Below, piece after piece: positions 55,439 to 63,998 of a stretch of DNA of 64,000 nt. The translations under genes were made by a program, and so were the position numbers. The first letter of the stretch is position 1. Each line of letters begins with the position of its first letter. The notes under the pieces were generated by a model. The model was not told where the DNA came from and searched no databases. It worked only from the letters and a program-made list of their open reading frames with translations. This DNA comes from DASRLE01 sp963825315 (lineage in GTDB: Bacteria; Verrucomicrobiota; Verrucomicrobiia; Limisphaerales; Palsa-1400), in contig CAWGST010000001.1 in assembly GCA_963825315.1 (NCBI GenBank), positions 744,001 to 808,000 of the forward strand. The letters run 5' to 3'.

Positions 55439-56710
55439 ATGGACAAAAATGCAAACCTCCTTCCGCGGGTGATCGGCTTTGATTGTCACCCGGACACCTT
55501 CACCGCCGCGCTGCTCCAGGGCCCCACCCCGGCCGCAGCCGTGACGGAGAAGATTTTCAACCAAGTCCCATTGGCCCAACTCGCCGGTTGGGCCAAAAAG
55601 CACACCACGGCCCAAGACCTCTTTGTCTTGGAAGCTTCTGGCAACAGCTTCCAAGTCGTGCGCACCTTGGCGGCGCTGGATCGAAAGGCCCTGGTCCTGG
55701 AGAGTTGCCAGATGGGCAAGCTCAAGGAAGCCCACGCCAATAATGACAAGATCAGCGCTGTGCGCATCGGCAAGGCTTATCTGGCCGGGACGGCCAAGAC
55801 CGTCTGGGTGCCCGACGTCAAAACCCAGGAACGGCGCGACTGGTTCCATGCCCACCGCAAGGCCGTCAAGCGCAGCACCCAAATGCGCAACCGCCTCCTC
55901 TCTTATCTGAGCGACAACGGAGTGCGCCTGCAAAAAGGCACGCCTTTGGCCAAAGGCAAGGCGGCTGAAGAACTGCTGCGCAAAACCCGCCCCTGGTCTC
56001 CCCGCCAATGGCAGGTCATTGAGGGGATGCTCATGGAATTGCGCCATGCCGATGAACAGCGGTCCCATTGGCGCAGTTTGATCGCCCAGGAAGTCCTCTC
56101 CGACCCGCAGCTATTGTCCATTGTGCGGCTCTGCGGCGTCCGGGAAATGGTGGCCTTTGCCCTCGGCGCTCTCATCGGCGACATCCACCGCTTTGCCCAC
56201 CCCAAGAAACTCGTCAAGTATATCGGGCTGAACCCCGCCTTTGACGACAGCGGTGAAGGCCAATGGAGCGGCGGCATCGCCGGCCATGGCCGCAAAGACT
56301 TGCGCAGCCTGTTGGTCGAGGCCGCCCAAGCCGTCCTGCGTTGTTCCAAAAATCCTCTGGCGCAATGGGGTAAAAAGCTGCTGCGGCGCAAAAGCTCAAT
56401 CAACCTCACTGTCGGCGCCATGGCTCGCAAACTCGCCGTGGCCGTTTGGTATTTGATGATGGGCCGCTGGACTCCCCTGGAAGAAATCGACGAGCGCCTG
56501 GCCCTCAAGGTGGGAAAAATCATGGCCAGCGTCGGAGCCAGGGGGCTTAAAACCCTGGGCAAAACACGAAAAGTTTTCAGAGAAGAAACCTATGGCTTGC
56601 TCAAGGATGGGAGAACCTATGTCTTGGCCAAGACGGTTTACACCCGCGACAAGGACGGTCTCTTGCGCCCAGGATTCACGCCCGCCTCCACAACCACCGG
56701 CTTAAAATGA
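55439..56710 (+). CDS. IS110-family transposase
   Basis: 423 residues from MDKNANLLPRV. N-terminal RuvC-like DEDD domain: first D in GFDCHPDTFTAALL, E in VLEASGNSF, D in NNDKISAVRIG. C-terminal Transposase_20 domain with GVREMVAFALGALIGD, PKKLVKYIGLNPAFDDSG and RKDLRSLLVEAAQAV. IS110 elements lack inverted repeats and are guided by a bridge RNA. The element ends were not located. Confidence 0.9.
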   Translation: MDKNANLLPRVIGFDCHPDTFTAALLQGPTPAAAVTEKIFNQVPLAQLAGWAKKHTTAQDLFVLEASGNSFQVVRTLAALDRKALVLESCQMGKLKEAHANNDKISAVRIGKAYLAGTAKTVWVPDVKTQERRDWFHAHRKAVKRSTQMRNRLLSYLSDNGVRLQKGTPLAKGKAAEELLRKTRPWSPRQWQVIEGMLMELRHADEQRSHWRSLIAQEVLSDPQLLSIVRLCGVREMVAFALGALIGDIHRFAHPKKLVKYIGLNPAFDDSGEGQWSGGIAGHGRKDLRSLLVEAAQAVLRCSKNPLAQWGKKLLRRKSSINLTVGAMARKLAVAVWYLMMGRWTPLEEIDERLALKVGKIMASVGARGLKTLGKTRKVFREETYGLLKDGRTYVLAKTVYTRDKDGLLRPGFTPASTTTGLK

Positions 56711-57370
56711 GTGAGTTTATCGCTTTGGACCATGGCTTGCGCAGGAAACTCCCGGCGCGCCCGGAACGGGAGCGCCAGGAGCGGATGCATCCGCAATCCA
56801 CGGACGATTGGGCGCTCAGGTTGCACTCCTGCAGAGCCCTATCCTCCCAACCGCAAAATCAGCTTAAAACAAAAATGAAGAATTTAAAGATTTACCCTTT
56901 GACAAACCACATACCTGCTTGTCTGTGGCGGCCCCCCTTTGGCCGCTTGGTCAGGGTGGGTCAAACTGAGTCAAACCGATGTGGGGAAAGGCTAAAGACC
57001 GAAGGCTAAAGGCTAAAGTTGTGAAAATCAATAGCTTACAGAATAAAAAGCCTTGGTCCGGTCAAACCCTGCTAAACTTAGTTAACATGCTCAAAAAGAG
57101 CCAGCCAACATGGAATGTGGCAAACCTCACGTTGCGCCACCCCCTGCCGCCCTGCCGCCGGAAAGTTGAAAAAAGTTGAAGAATACATTTGGCGAATGTC
57201 GCTGCTTCAGCTATGTTTGCCTTTCCCGGGGCGAATGCGCCCGGATTGGAACGGCCTCAAATTCCGCCTTCGTGTGAAGACGGGCGGCCATAATAACACT
57301 CAACTTAATCCCGTCTTCCGCGGGATGGTCCGTCGCCCCATCGGCGCGGGCTGCCAACAAAAGGAAATAC
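56711..57370. other. 660-base spacer before rpsB
   Basis: Contains the right end of the IS110 element (not delimited), a GGCTAAAG word repeat near 56985-57015 and the leader of the rpsB operon. No gene seen. Confidence 0.4.
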
Positions 57371-58183
57371 GTGATCAGTATCGGCATTAAGGAATTATTG
57401 GACGCCGGCGTCCATTTCGGACATCAGACCAGGCGCTGGAATCCCAAGATGAAACCCTTCATCTTCGATGCCCGCAACGGCATTCATATCATCGACCTGA
57501 GCAAATCCCTCACTCAACTGGAAACAGCCTGCGACTTCCTGCACGGCGTCGTCAGCAAGGGCGGCAATGTGCTGTTCGTCGGCACCAAAAAGCAGGCCCA
57601 GGAAGCCGTCAAGGAATCGGCCAAAGCCTGCGCCCAGCTTTATGTGACCGAACGCTGGCTCGGCGGCACCCTGACCAATTTTAACACCATCAAACGCTCC
57701 ATCGCCCGCCTCAAACAAATCGAGAAATGGGACACCGACGGCAGCATGAACAATTACGGCAAACAGGAACAGTCCATGTACCGCCGCGAAGCCGCCCGCC
57801 TGTTCAAGAACCTGGACGGCATCCGCACCATGGACAAATATCCGGCGGCGATGTTTGTAGTTGACATCAAGCGCGAGCACAACGCCGTGGCCGAAGGGCG
57901 GCGGCTGAAGATTCCCATTGTGGCGCTGGTGGACACTAATTGCGATCCGGATCTGGTGGATTATCCCATTGCGGGCAACGATGACGCCATCCGTTCGGTG
58001 CGGTTGATCCTGCAAACGCTCGTGCAAACGATCACCCAGGCCCGCGCCGAGTATGAAGCCAAATATGGCCGGCGCAAAGCGGAACAAGCCGCCGAAAGCG
58101 CCCCGGTTCCGGCCCCTGTGGAAGCCCTCCCGCCAATCCCGGCTCCGGCCCCCGAGACCGCCGCAGCCACTGTTCCGGCTTAA
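57371..58183 (+). CDS. rpsB: 30S ribosomal protein S2
   Basis: Opens with ISIGIKELLDAGVHFGHQTR and contains FIFDARNGIHIIDL, ERWLGGTLTNF and PIVALVDTNCDPDLVDYPI. GTG start after AAGGAAAT. 270 residues; the last 40, rich in Pro and Ala, are an extension beyond the S2 fold. First gene of rpsB-tsf-pyrH-frr. Confidence 0.97.
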   Translation: MISIGIKELLDAGVHFGHQTRRWNPKMKPFIFDARNGIHIIDLSKSLTQLETACDFLHGVVSKGGNVLFVGTKKQAQEAVKESAKACAQLYVTERWLGGTLTNFNTIKRSIARLKQIEKWDTDGSMNNYGKQEQSMYRREAARLFKNLDGIRTMDKYPAAMFVVDIKREHNAVAEGRRLKIPIVALVDTNCDPDLVDYPIAGNDDAIRSVRLILQTLVQTITQARAEYEAKYGRRKAEQAAESAPVPAPVEALPPIPAPAPETAAATVPA

Positions 58184-58211
58184 ACTTCTTTCACCCCATT
58201 TGTTACCGATT

Positions 58212-59057
58212 ATGGCTGAATTTACCGCCGCGGATGTTGGCAAGCTGCGCGAAATGACCGGCGCAGGCTTGATGGACTGCAAAAAAGCGTTGACTGAATC
58301 CAAGGGCGACATCAACGCCGCCGTCGATTATTTGCGCAAAAAGGGCACCGTTTCCGCCGCCAAAAAGGCGTCGCGCCAGACCAGGGAAGGGGCCATTGTG
58401 CAACATATCCAACCCGGCGCCAAAGCGGGCGTGTTGGTGGAGATCAATTGCGAGACCGATTTCGTGGCGCGCAACGAAACCTTCGGCGCCTTTTGCGCTG
58501 AAGTCGCGCGCCGGCTGGCCGCCCAGGCCACCCTGGCATCGCTGGAAGCGGACCGCGTGGCCGCCGTCGCAAAAATTGGCGAGAACATCCAAATCCCGCG
58601 TTTCTGCCGCTACGAGGTCCAGGGCAACGGGATGATCGCGGCCTACATTCACACCGGCGCCAAGGTCGGCGTGCTGGTCGAGGTGGGCGCGGCCAAAGAA
58701 AGCACCGTCGGCCAGGAGGATTTCAAGCAGTTGGTGCGCGACATCACCCTGCAAATCGCGGCCGGGCATCCCCTGGTCATTTCCCGCGAAGAAATCCCCG
58801 CCGCCACGCTGGCCAAGGAAAGGGAAATCGCCGCCGAACAAGTCAAGAACAAGCCTCCCCAGGCCATCGCCAAAATTGTCGAAGGCAAACTGGAGAAGTT
58901 TTTTCAAGGCTGCTGCCTGCTCGACCAGGGCTTTGTCAAGCGCAACTCCGAAGTCTCGGTCAAGGAACACATCGGCGGCATTGCCAAACAATTGGGCGAC
59001 GATATTGTCATCCGCCGCTTTGCCCGCTTCCAGGTGGGCGACAGTCCGGCCGCCTGA
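58212..59057 (+). CDS. tsf: Elongation factor Ts
   Basis: GDP-GTP exchange factor for EF-Tu, 281 residues. UBA-like N-terminus (VGKLREMTGAGLMDCKKAL), then VEINCETDFVARNETF and the dimerisation region; the second half (QGCCLLDQGFVKRNSEVSV) is complete. The ATG at 58212 is the family start. 28 bases after rpsB. Confidence 0.97.
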   Translation: MAEFTAADVGKLREMTGAGLMDCKKALTESKGDINAAVDYLRKKGTVSAAKKASRQTREGAIVQHIQPGAKAGVLVEINCETDFVARNETFGAFCAEVARRLAAQATLASLEADRVAAVAKIGENIQIPRFCRYEVQGNGMIAAYIHTGAKVGVLVEVGAAKESTVGQEDFKQLVRDITLQIAAGHPLVISREEIPAATLAKEREIAAEQVKNKPPQAIAKIVEGKLEKFFQGCCLLDQGFVKRNSEVSVKEHIGGIAKQLGDDIVIRRFARFQVGDSPAA

Positions 59058-59060
59058 AAA

Positions 59061-59153
59061 AAATTAAGAATTAAGAACCATGAAAAACAGTGGCCAGTCG
59101 GACTGGGATGCCTTTCTCCCACTTCTTAATTCTGCCTTCTTAATTCTTAATTT
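59061..59153. repeat. 17-bp perfect inverted repeat of TTAAGAA words
   Basis: AAATTAAGAATTAAGAA at 59061-59077 and its exact inverse TTCTTAATTCTTAATTT at 59137-59153, 59 bases apart, with another TTCTTAATTC in between. It fills the tsf-pyrH spacer and would fold into a long AT-rich hairpin. No T run follows, so it is not a standard terminator. Confidence 0.85.
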
Positions 59154-59171
59154 CCAAAAGACGGGACGCTG

Positions 59172-59897
59172 ATGAAAAAAGTCCAAAAGCCCAAGTACCA
59201 GCGGGTCCTTCTTAAACTCAGCGGCGAGGCCCTGGGCGGGGAGCATGGCGTCGGCATCTGCCCGGCCTTCCTCCTGGCCATGGCCCGGCAAATCGCCGAA
59301 GTCCGCCACATGGGCGTGCAAGTGGTGGTCGTGGTCGGCGGCGGCAATATCTTTCGCGGCGTCTCCGGCGCGGGCCAGGGCATCGAACGCGCCACCGGCG
59401 ATTACATGGGCATGCTGGCCACGGTCATCAATGCCCTCGCCTTGCAGGACGCCCTGGAAAAACTCGGCGTCGCCACCCGCGTGCAAAGCGCCATTGCCAT
59501 GTCCCAGGTCGCCGAGCCTTTTATTCGACGCCGCGCCGTCCGCCACCTGGAAAAAGACCGGGTGGTCATTTTCGGCGGCGGCACGGGCAACCCCTATTTT
59601 TCCACCGACACGGCCGCGGCCCTGCGCGCCAACGAAATCGGCGCGGAAGTCATTTTGAAAGCGACCAAGGTGGACGGCATTTACGACAGCGATCCCAAGA
59701 CCCATCCCAAGGCCCGGCGTTACGATCGGATTTCTTACGCGGAGGCCCTGGGCAAACGGCTCAAAGTGATGGATTCAACGGCTTTTTCGCTTTGCATGGA
59801 CAACAAAATGCCCATTATTGTCTTCGATCTTTTTAAAGCGCATAATCTGAAACGCGTCGTGCTCGGCGAACGGGTTGGAACCCTGGTCACAAGCTGA
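59172..59897 (+). CDS. pyrH: UMP kinase
   Basis: Phosphorylates UMP to UDP. 241 residues of bacterial PyrH: RVLLKLSGEALGGEHG, VVVVGGGNIFRG, DYMGMLATVINALAL, GGGTGNPYFSTDTAAALRA and the KATKVDGIYDSDPKTHPKA nucleotide region. Confidence 0.97.
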   Translation: MKKVQKPKYQRVLLKLSGEALGGEHGVGICPAFLLAMARQIAEVRHMGVQVVVVVGGGNIFRGVSGAGQGIERATGDYMGMLATVINALALQDALEKLGVATRVQSAIAMSQVAEPFIRRRAVRHLEKDRVVIFGGGTGNPYFSTDTAAALRANEIGAEVILKATKVDGIYDSDPKTHPKARRYDRISYAEALGKRLKVMDSTAFSLCMDNKMPIIVFDLFKAHNLKRVVLGERVGTLVTS

Positions 59898-59925
59898 CTT
59901 TAAACCTTAACTCTGAATTGAACCT

Positions 59926-60486
59926 ATGGCTCTCGACGACATTCTTTTGGAAGCGGAAGAGAAAATGACCAAGACCGATGAGGTCGTGCAACATGAATTT
60001 AGCGGCATTCGCACCGGCAAAGCCTCGCCCGTCCTGGTCGAAAACATCATGGCCGAGGTTTATGGCTCCCACATGCGCATCCGCGAATTGGCCGGCATCA
60101 CCACTCCCGAACCGCGCGTTCTGGTCATTCAGCCCTGGGACGCCGCCACCGTCCATGCCATCGAAAAGGCGATATTGAAAAGCAGCCTCGGCGTGACTCC
60201 AGCCGTGCAGGGAAAAGTCATCCGTCTGGTCATGCCCGAGCTGAGTCAGGAACGCCGCCAGGAAATGGTCAAGCTCGTGCATAAGCTGGCTGAAGACGGC
60301 CGCGTGGCCGTTCGTCATGTGCGCCGCGATGCCATCGAAGCCGTCAAAAAAGACTCCAAAGCCGGCGGCGTGACGGAAGACCAGGTTGAGGTGGCCGAGA
60401 AGGAAATTCAGAAGTTAACCGACGATTACATTGCGAAAATCAACGTCCACCTGGCAGCCAAGGAAAAGGAAATCATGACCGTTTAA
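59926..60486 (+). CDS. frr: Ribosome recycling factor
   Basis: 186 residues. Splits the post-termination ribosome with EF-G. FSGIRTGKASPVLVENI, LVIQPWDAATVHAIEKAI and ELSQERRQEMVKLVHKLAED are standard. Convergent with the FtsB-like gene, their stops overlapping by 4 bases. Confidence 0.97.
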   Translation: MALDDILLEAEEKMTKTDEVVQHEFSGIRTGKASPVLVENIMAEVYGSHMRIRELAGITTPEPRVLVIQPWDAATVHAIEKAILKSSLGVTPAVQGKVIRLVMPELSQERRQEMVKLVHKLAEDGRVAVRHVRRDAIEAVKKDSKAGGVTEDQVEVAEKEIQKLTDDYIAKINVHLAAKEKEIMTV

Positions 60487-60809
60487 TGGGCAGGGCCGCT
60501 GGCGGGCGGCTCGAAATGGATCACATTCTCACCCGGCTTGGCGTAGCTGAGCCGTTCGCGGGCCAGGCGCTCGACCAGTGTCCTTTCCAGCGCCGGATTC
60601 TCAAAGGAGCGCAATTGCGTCTCCAGCTTTTTGGCGATTTTGCTTTCCTGCTCGATTTTCTTGTCCAGCTCGAACTTTTCCTCCCGCATCCGTTGATTTT
60701 CCCGCACGACAGGCTCGTACCAGACGATGATTCCCAGCACGGCGGCGATCACCAAAAGGGCCATCACCAGCCGCGTCAGCCTGTCCCAAATGCTGTGAGT
60801 GACGTTCAC
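60483..60809 (-). CDS. FtsB/DivIC-like septum formation initiator
   Basis: 108 residues: a short cytoplasmic start, one membrane span (RLVMALLVIAAVLGIIVWYE), then a periplasmic coiled coil (RMREEKFELDKKIEQESKIA) and a family end (AREGLSYAKPGE-like: ARERLSYAKPGENVIHF). Structural link between FtsL and FtsQ in divisome assembly. Confidence 0.8.
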   Translation of the reverse strand: MNVTHSIWDRLTRLVMALLVIAAVLGIIVWYEPVVRENQRMREEKFELDKKIEQESKIAKKLETQLRSFENPALERTLVERLARERLSYAKPGENVIHFEPPASGPAH

Positions 60810-60906
60810 TGGCCCGAGTAAATCACACCATCAAACAAAACAAAAGGGAATTTGCGGCTGTCTTGGCTTGAATTGGCCGCGCGCGTCGGGCAAAGTCCTT
60901 GACAAC

Positions 60907-61878
60907 ATGAAAGCGCTCGCTGTGTCACTTCTTCTGATGGCTGCCCTGGCGGCTGAGGCGCGCGTTTCCCTCCAGAACCTGGCTCGCACCCTTGTCTCCG
61001 GCAGCGAATACATCCGTCTGGATGACTGGGCCGATGGCGCCGGGTTCAACATGAAATGGCTGAAAACGCAGGGGACGATCACGCTGAACAGTCCATCGGC
61101 CAGATTGGAATTGACGGTGGATTCGCGCCGGGCGGAAATCTGCGGCGTCAATGTCTGGCTGTCTTTGCCCGTGGTCAATCGCAATGGGACGCTCCTCCTT
61201 TCGGCGGTCGATGCGGGCAAGACCCTTGAGCCGATCCTGTTTCCGCAAAAATCGGACGCGCGCCTGAAAACGATTTGCCTCGATCCGGGCCACGGCGGCA
61301 AGGACAAGGGCTATACCGACGGGCGCAATTACGAAAAAAAATACGCGCTCCTCCTGGCCCGGGAAGTGGCCGGATTGTTGAAGCGCGAGGGATTGCAAGT
61401 ATTATTGACGCGCGACAGCGACGCCTATGTCGATCTGCCCGACCGTTCCCTGATGGCCCGGCGCCAGGGCGCGGACTTGTTTGTCAGCCTGCATTACAAC
61501 GCGGCGCCGGAGCATGACATCCGGGGATTGGAGGTTTATTGCCTGTCGCCTGCCGGCATAAATTCCAGCAGTGAAGGCGGAGGAAAGGCCCCGCACCCGC
61601 GCGAGGCCGGCAACGCGCACGACGGCCAAAACGTCCTGCTCGCTTATGAAATGCTTAAGTCCATCACAGCCGGCGTGCCGTTGGAAGATCGCGGCATGAA
61701 GCGGTCGCGGTTTGAAGTCTTGCGCGAGGCGGCCATGCCGGCCGTCCTGATTGAAGGCGGATTCATGAGCAACACGGCGGATGCAAAAAACATTTACGAC
61801 ACGGCCTTCCGCAGGCAAATGGCCCAAGCCATCGTGGAGGGCATTCTGGCTTACAAAAGGACGGTGGAACGTCTCTAA
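60907..61878 (+). CDS. N-acetylmuramoyl-L-alanine amidase (Amidase_3)
   Basis: 323 residues. A signal peptide (AVSLLLMAALAAEA) precedes a copper-amine-oxidase-like N-terminal domain (LVSGSEYIRLDDWADG, about 20-105), then the amidase with zinc residues in LDPGHGGKDKGY, SLHYNAAPEHD and the catalytic glutamate in VLIEGGFMSN. Cleaves the lactyl bond of peptidoglycan. The Met at 60907 is chosen since the preceding 36 codons have no similarity. Confidence 0.9.
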   Translation: MKALAVSLLLMAALAAEARVSLQNLARTLVSGSEYIRLDDWADGAGFNMKWLKTQGTITLNSPSARLELTVDSRRAEICGVNVWLSLPVVNRNGTLLLSAVDAGKTLEPILFPQKSDARLKTICLDPGHGGKDKGYTDGRNYEKKYALLLAREVAGLLKREGLQVLLTRDSDAYVDLPDRSLMARRQGADLFVSLHYNAAPEHDIRGLEVYCLSPAGINSSSEGGGKAPHPREAGNAHDGQNVLLAYEMLKSITAGVPLEDRGMKRSRFEVLREAAMPAVLIEGGFMSNTADAKNIYDTAFRRQMAQAIVEGILAYKRTVERL

Positions 61879-61902
61879 AAAAGACCGCCCGCCAGGGGCG
61901 CG

Positions 61903-62145
61903 TCAGGCCTGGACTTTGCTGGATTTGCCGCCGCCCTTTTTGCCGCCGGCCATCAACAATGTGCCGGACAAAAAGCCGATGCCGAAGAAGGCAAAATACA
62001 TGAGGGCCGCCGGTTGCGTTTGTTCTTTGGGCAGGATGGGTGGCAGATACAACTTGGCCGTTTGACGGTTGTTCATGCCCATGATGACCAGCAAGGCCAG
62101 CAGGGCGATGATCAAGAGTGTTTTGAAAATCAATTTAAAATTCAT
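61903..62145 (-). CDS. Small LapA-like two-span membrane protein
   Basis: 80 residues from MNFKLIFKTLLIIALLALL. The first hydrophobic span is followed by NNRQTAKLYLPPILP and a second span (ALMYFAFFGIGFLSGTLLMA), then a Gly/Lys tail, as in LapA/DUF1049 proteins. Convergent with the amidase. Confidence 0.7.
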   Translation of the reverse strand: MNFKLIFKTLLIIALLALLVIMGMNNRQTAKLYLPPILPKEQTQPAALMYFAFFGIGFLSGTLLMAGGKKGGGKSSKVQA

Positions 62146-62213
62146 GACGCCTGTTCTTTTTGCGACAATAGGCAGGATCACGCCCGGCGTCAATATCAGT
62201 CAATCCCGGCCTT

Positions 62214-62340
62214 CCACTTTTTTGGGTGGCGGTTTCCGGCTCCTAATCCTAATCTTGATCCTAATCCTAATCCGAATGAACAGCTGATGGAGGTTAAGAT
62301 TACGATTAGGATTATGATTAGGAAGAAGATGAAGAGCACC
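62214..62340. repeat. TAATCC-type hairpin repeat, copy C
   Basis: Flank CCACTTTTTTGGGTGGCGG followed by TTTCCGGCTCC matches copy B. Left arm 62240-62273 of TAATCC/TGATCC hexamers; right arm 62293-62323 of inverted ATTAGG/ATTACG hexamers; loop about 20 bases. It ends 12 bases before the adenosyltransferase start codon, so it would sit in that gene's leader. Confidence 0.85.
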
Positions 62341-62351
62341 CAGCACTCGCC

Positions 62352-62885
62352 ATGAGCATTGCCACAAAAAAGGGGGACGACGGCACGACTGGATTGATGT
62401 ACAACCGCCGCGTTTCCAAATGTCATCCGCGCGTGGAAGCTTATGGGAGCGTTGATGAATTGAACGCGGCCCTCGGTTCGGCCCGGGCCGCCGTCCCACT
62501 TCCGTTCTTGCGCGAACGGTTGCTGGAAATCCAAAAAGACCTGGTCGTTGTCATGGGCGAACTGGCCACGCAAACCGAAGATTTGCCGCGCTACGTCAAG
62601 GACGGCTTCCCGGTGGTGACGCCGGCGTTGACCGTCAGGCTCGACCGCATCGTGCAGGAGATTGAATCGCAGAATGTTTCATTCAAGGGCTGGTCCACCC
62701 CCGGCGAAAACGCCGCTTCGGCGGCGCTGGATGTGGCCCGCGCCACCTGTCGCCGGGCCGAACGGCGCGTCTGCGCGCTGCAAGAAAGCCATCAACTTGG
62801 CAACGTTGAAATCATCATTTTTCTGAACCGTCTGTCCGACGCGCTCTGGTTGCTGGCGCGCCAGGCTGAAACGGAACTTAAATAA
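62352..62885 (+). CDS. Cob(I)alamin adenosyltransferase (PduO type)
   Basis: Makes adenosylcobalamin from ATP and Co(I) corrinoid. 177 residues: MSIATKKGDDGTTGLMYNRR, VEAYGSVDELNAALG, a Trp-lacking middle region, and ATCRRAERRVCAL with LNRLSDALWLLAR. Full family length. Its leader holds the hairpin of copy C. It converges on the HDOD gene without spacer. Confidence 0.93.
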   Translation: MSIATKKGDDGTTGLMYNRRVSKCHPRVEAYGSVDELNAALGSARAAVPLPFLRERLLEIQKDLVVVMGELATQTEDLPRYVKDGFPVVTPALTVRLDRIVQEIESQNVSFKGWSTPGENAASAALDVARATCRRAERRVCALQESHQLGNVEIIIFLNRLSDALWLLARQAETELK

Positions 62886-63998
62886 TCACCGAAGCGTGAG
62901 GGTCTTGCGCTGATCCTGGTATCCCAGCGTGACGGAAGAGGGACTGATGTCCAGCACGCGGCAATCCGCCACTTCCTGGTTCACCACCGCCAGTCTGCCG
63001 CTGATCAGAGCGGAGGGGTGCTGGGAGGTAAAGAATATCGCCTCGAGTTTCAGCAGGTCGAAGGCCGTTGTCGCGGGGGCGGGTGGCGGAGCCGCAGCCG
63101 GAGCTGGAGCCGGTGGCGGTTGGACGGCCAGCACCGGCGCCACATTGGCTGGCGCAACGGGCGCGGCGACCGCGGCAATTTCCTGCTTGACAGGCGGCGG
63201 GTTTTCCGCGATCTCCTGAACCCTGGTCTTATCCGCCATGCTCTCCAATCGAATGATCTCGAGCCGGGCCAGCAATACCAGCGCGGCACTGACACCCAGC
63301 CCGATGCCCAGCCACGCGCATAGCGCTCTGAACATGGACGGTTCCGGCGGCAATTCCGCAGGCGCAAACCGGTTCGCCTGGGGCGCGGGTGCGGGCGCCG
63401 GCTGGACGGCCTTGTCGGCGGGCTTCACCGCGGATTTGGCGCGCTGCATCGTGGTTTCGAACTTGTTCGCGTCCGGGTCGCGCCGCGCGAACCGCCAAAG
63501 TTCGACCCGTTCTTCCAGGCCCAATTCCTGCAAATAGGCGGCATCCACAACCGGAGCAGGCAAGCCATCGGCGTCAGGATTTCCTCCGTATTCCAGCGCG
63601 TTGGCCACGTGAACCGCCGTCAACGCGGTGAAGGTCTTGTCGCCGGCGCGAAGAGGATGATGATGCAACGCCGCCACCTTGACGACCTCGGCCGACATGC
63701 CCCAAAGGGCCAGCATGTAAGCGCCGATCTCGCCGTGGGTCGCTCCAAAAATGTCCTTCTCAACTTCCCACAACGGGATCTGCTGCTTGCGCGCGACGGC
63801 GTGGGCGCCGTGATACTGATCGTCGAAGTTGGCCGCCAGAATGACCTTGCCCAAGTCGTGCATCAAACCCGCCGTGTAGGCGGCGCCGCTGCAATCGGTG
63901 TCGCCGGTTTCCAGCAGCGCCATGACCCTGGCCGTCCGCGCCACGTTGGTGCTGTGCCGCCAGATATTGTCGATGGAAAAATAAACCGGCTTCACTTT
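62886..63998 (-). CDS. HDOD domain protein with C-terminal membrane/periplasmic part (start outside window)
   Basis: At least 370 residues, open at the right edge. The N-terminal part shown is the HD region of an HDOD protein (HSTNVARTARVMALL, GLMHDLGKVILA), without the phosphodiesterase motifs of GGDEF/EAL enzymes. After a Pro/Ala linker comes a membrane span (LGVSAALVLLARLEI) and a C-terminal domain (LEAIFFTSQHPSALISGRLA, VTLGYQDQRKTL) like periplasmic parts of pilus or secretion proteins. So a cytoplasmic HDOD signalling unit seems tied to an envelope domain. Confidence 0.75.
   Translation of the reverse strand, partial: KVKPVYFSIDNIWRHSTNVARTARVMALLETGDTDCSGAAYTAGLMHDLGKVILAANFDDQYHGAHAVARKQQIPLWEVEKDIFGATHGEIGAYMLALWGMSAEVVKVAALHHHPLRAGDKTFTALTAVHVANALEYGGNPDADGLPAPVVDAAYLQELGLEERVELWRFARRDPDANKFETTMQRAKSAVKPADKAVQPAPAPAPQANRFAPAELPPEPSMFRALCAWLGIGLGVSAALVLLARLEIIRLESMADKTRVQEIAENPPPVKQEIAAVAAPVAPANVAPVLAVQPPPAPAPAAAPPPAPATTAFDLLKLEAIFFTSQHPSALISGRLAVVNQEVADCRVLDISPSSVTLGYQDQRKTLTLR

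Noticed and set aside
3731..62340. CRISPR arrays
   Set aside because: The dispersed repeats are singletons with inverted arms and no regularly spaced unique spacers; no cas genes are present.
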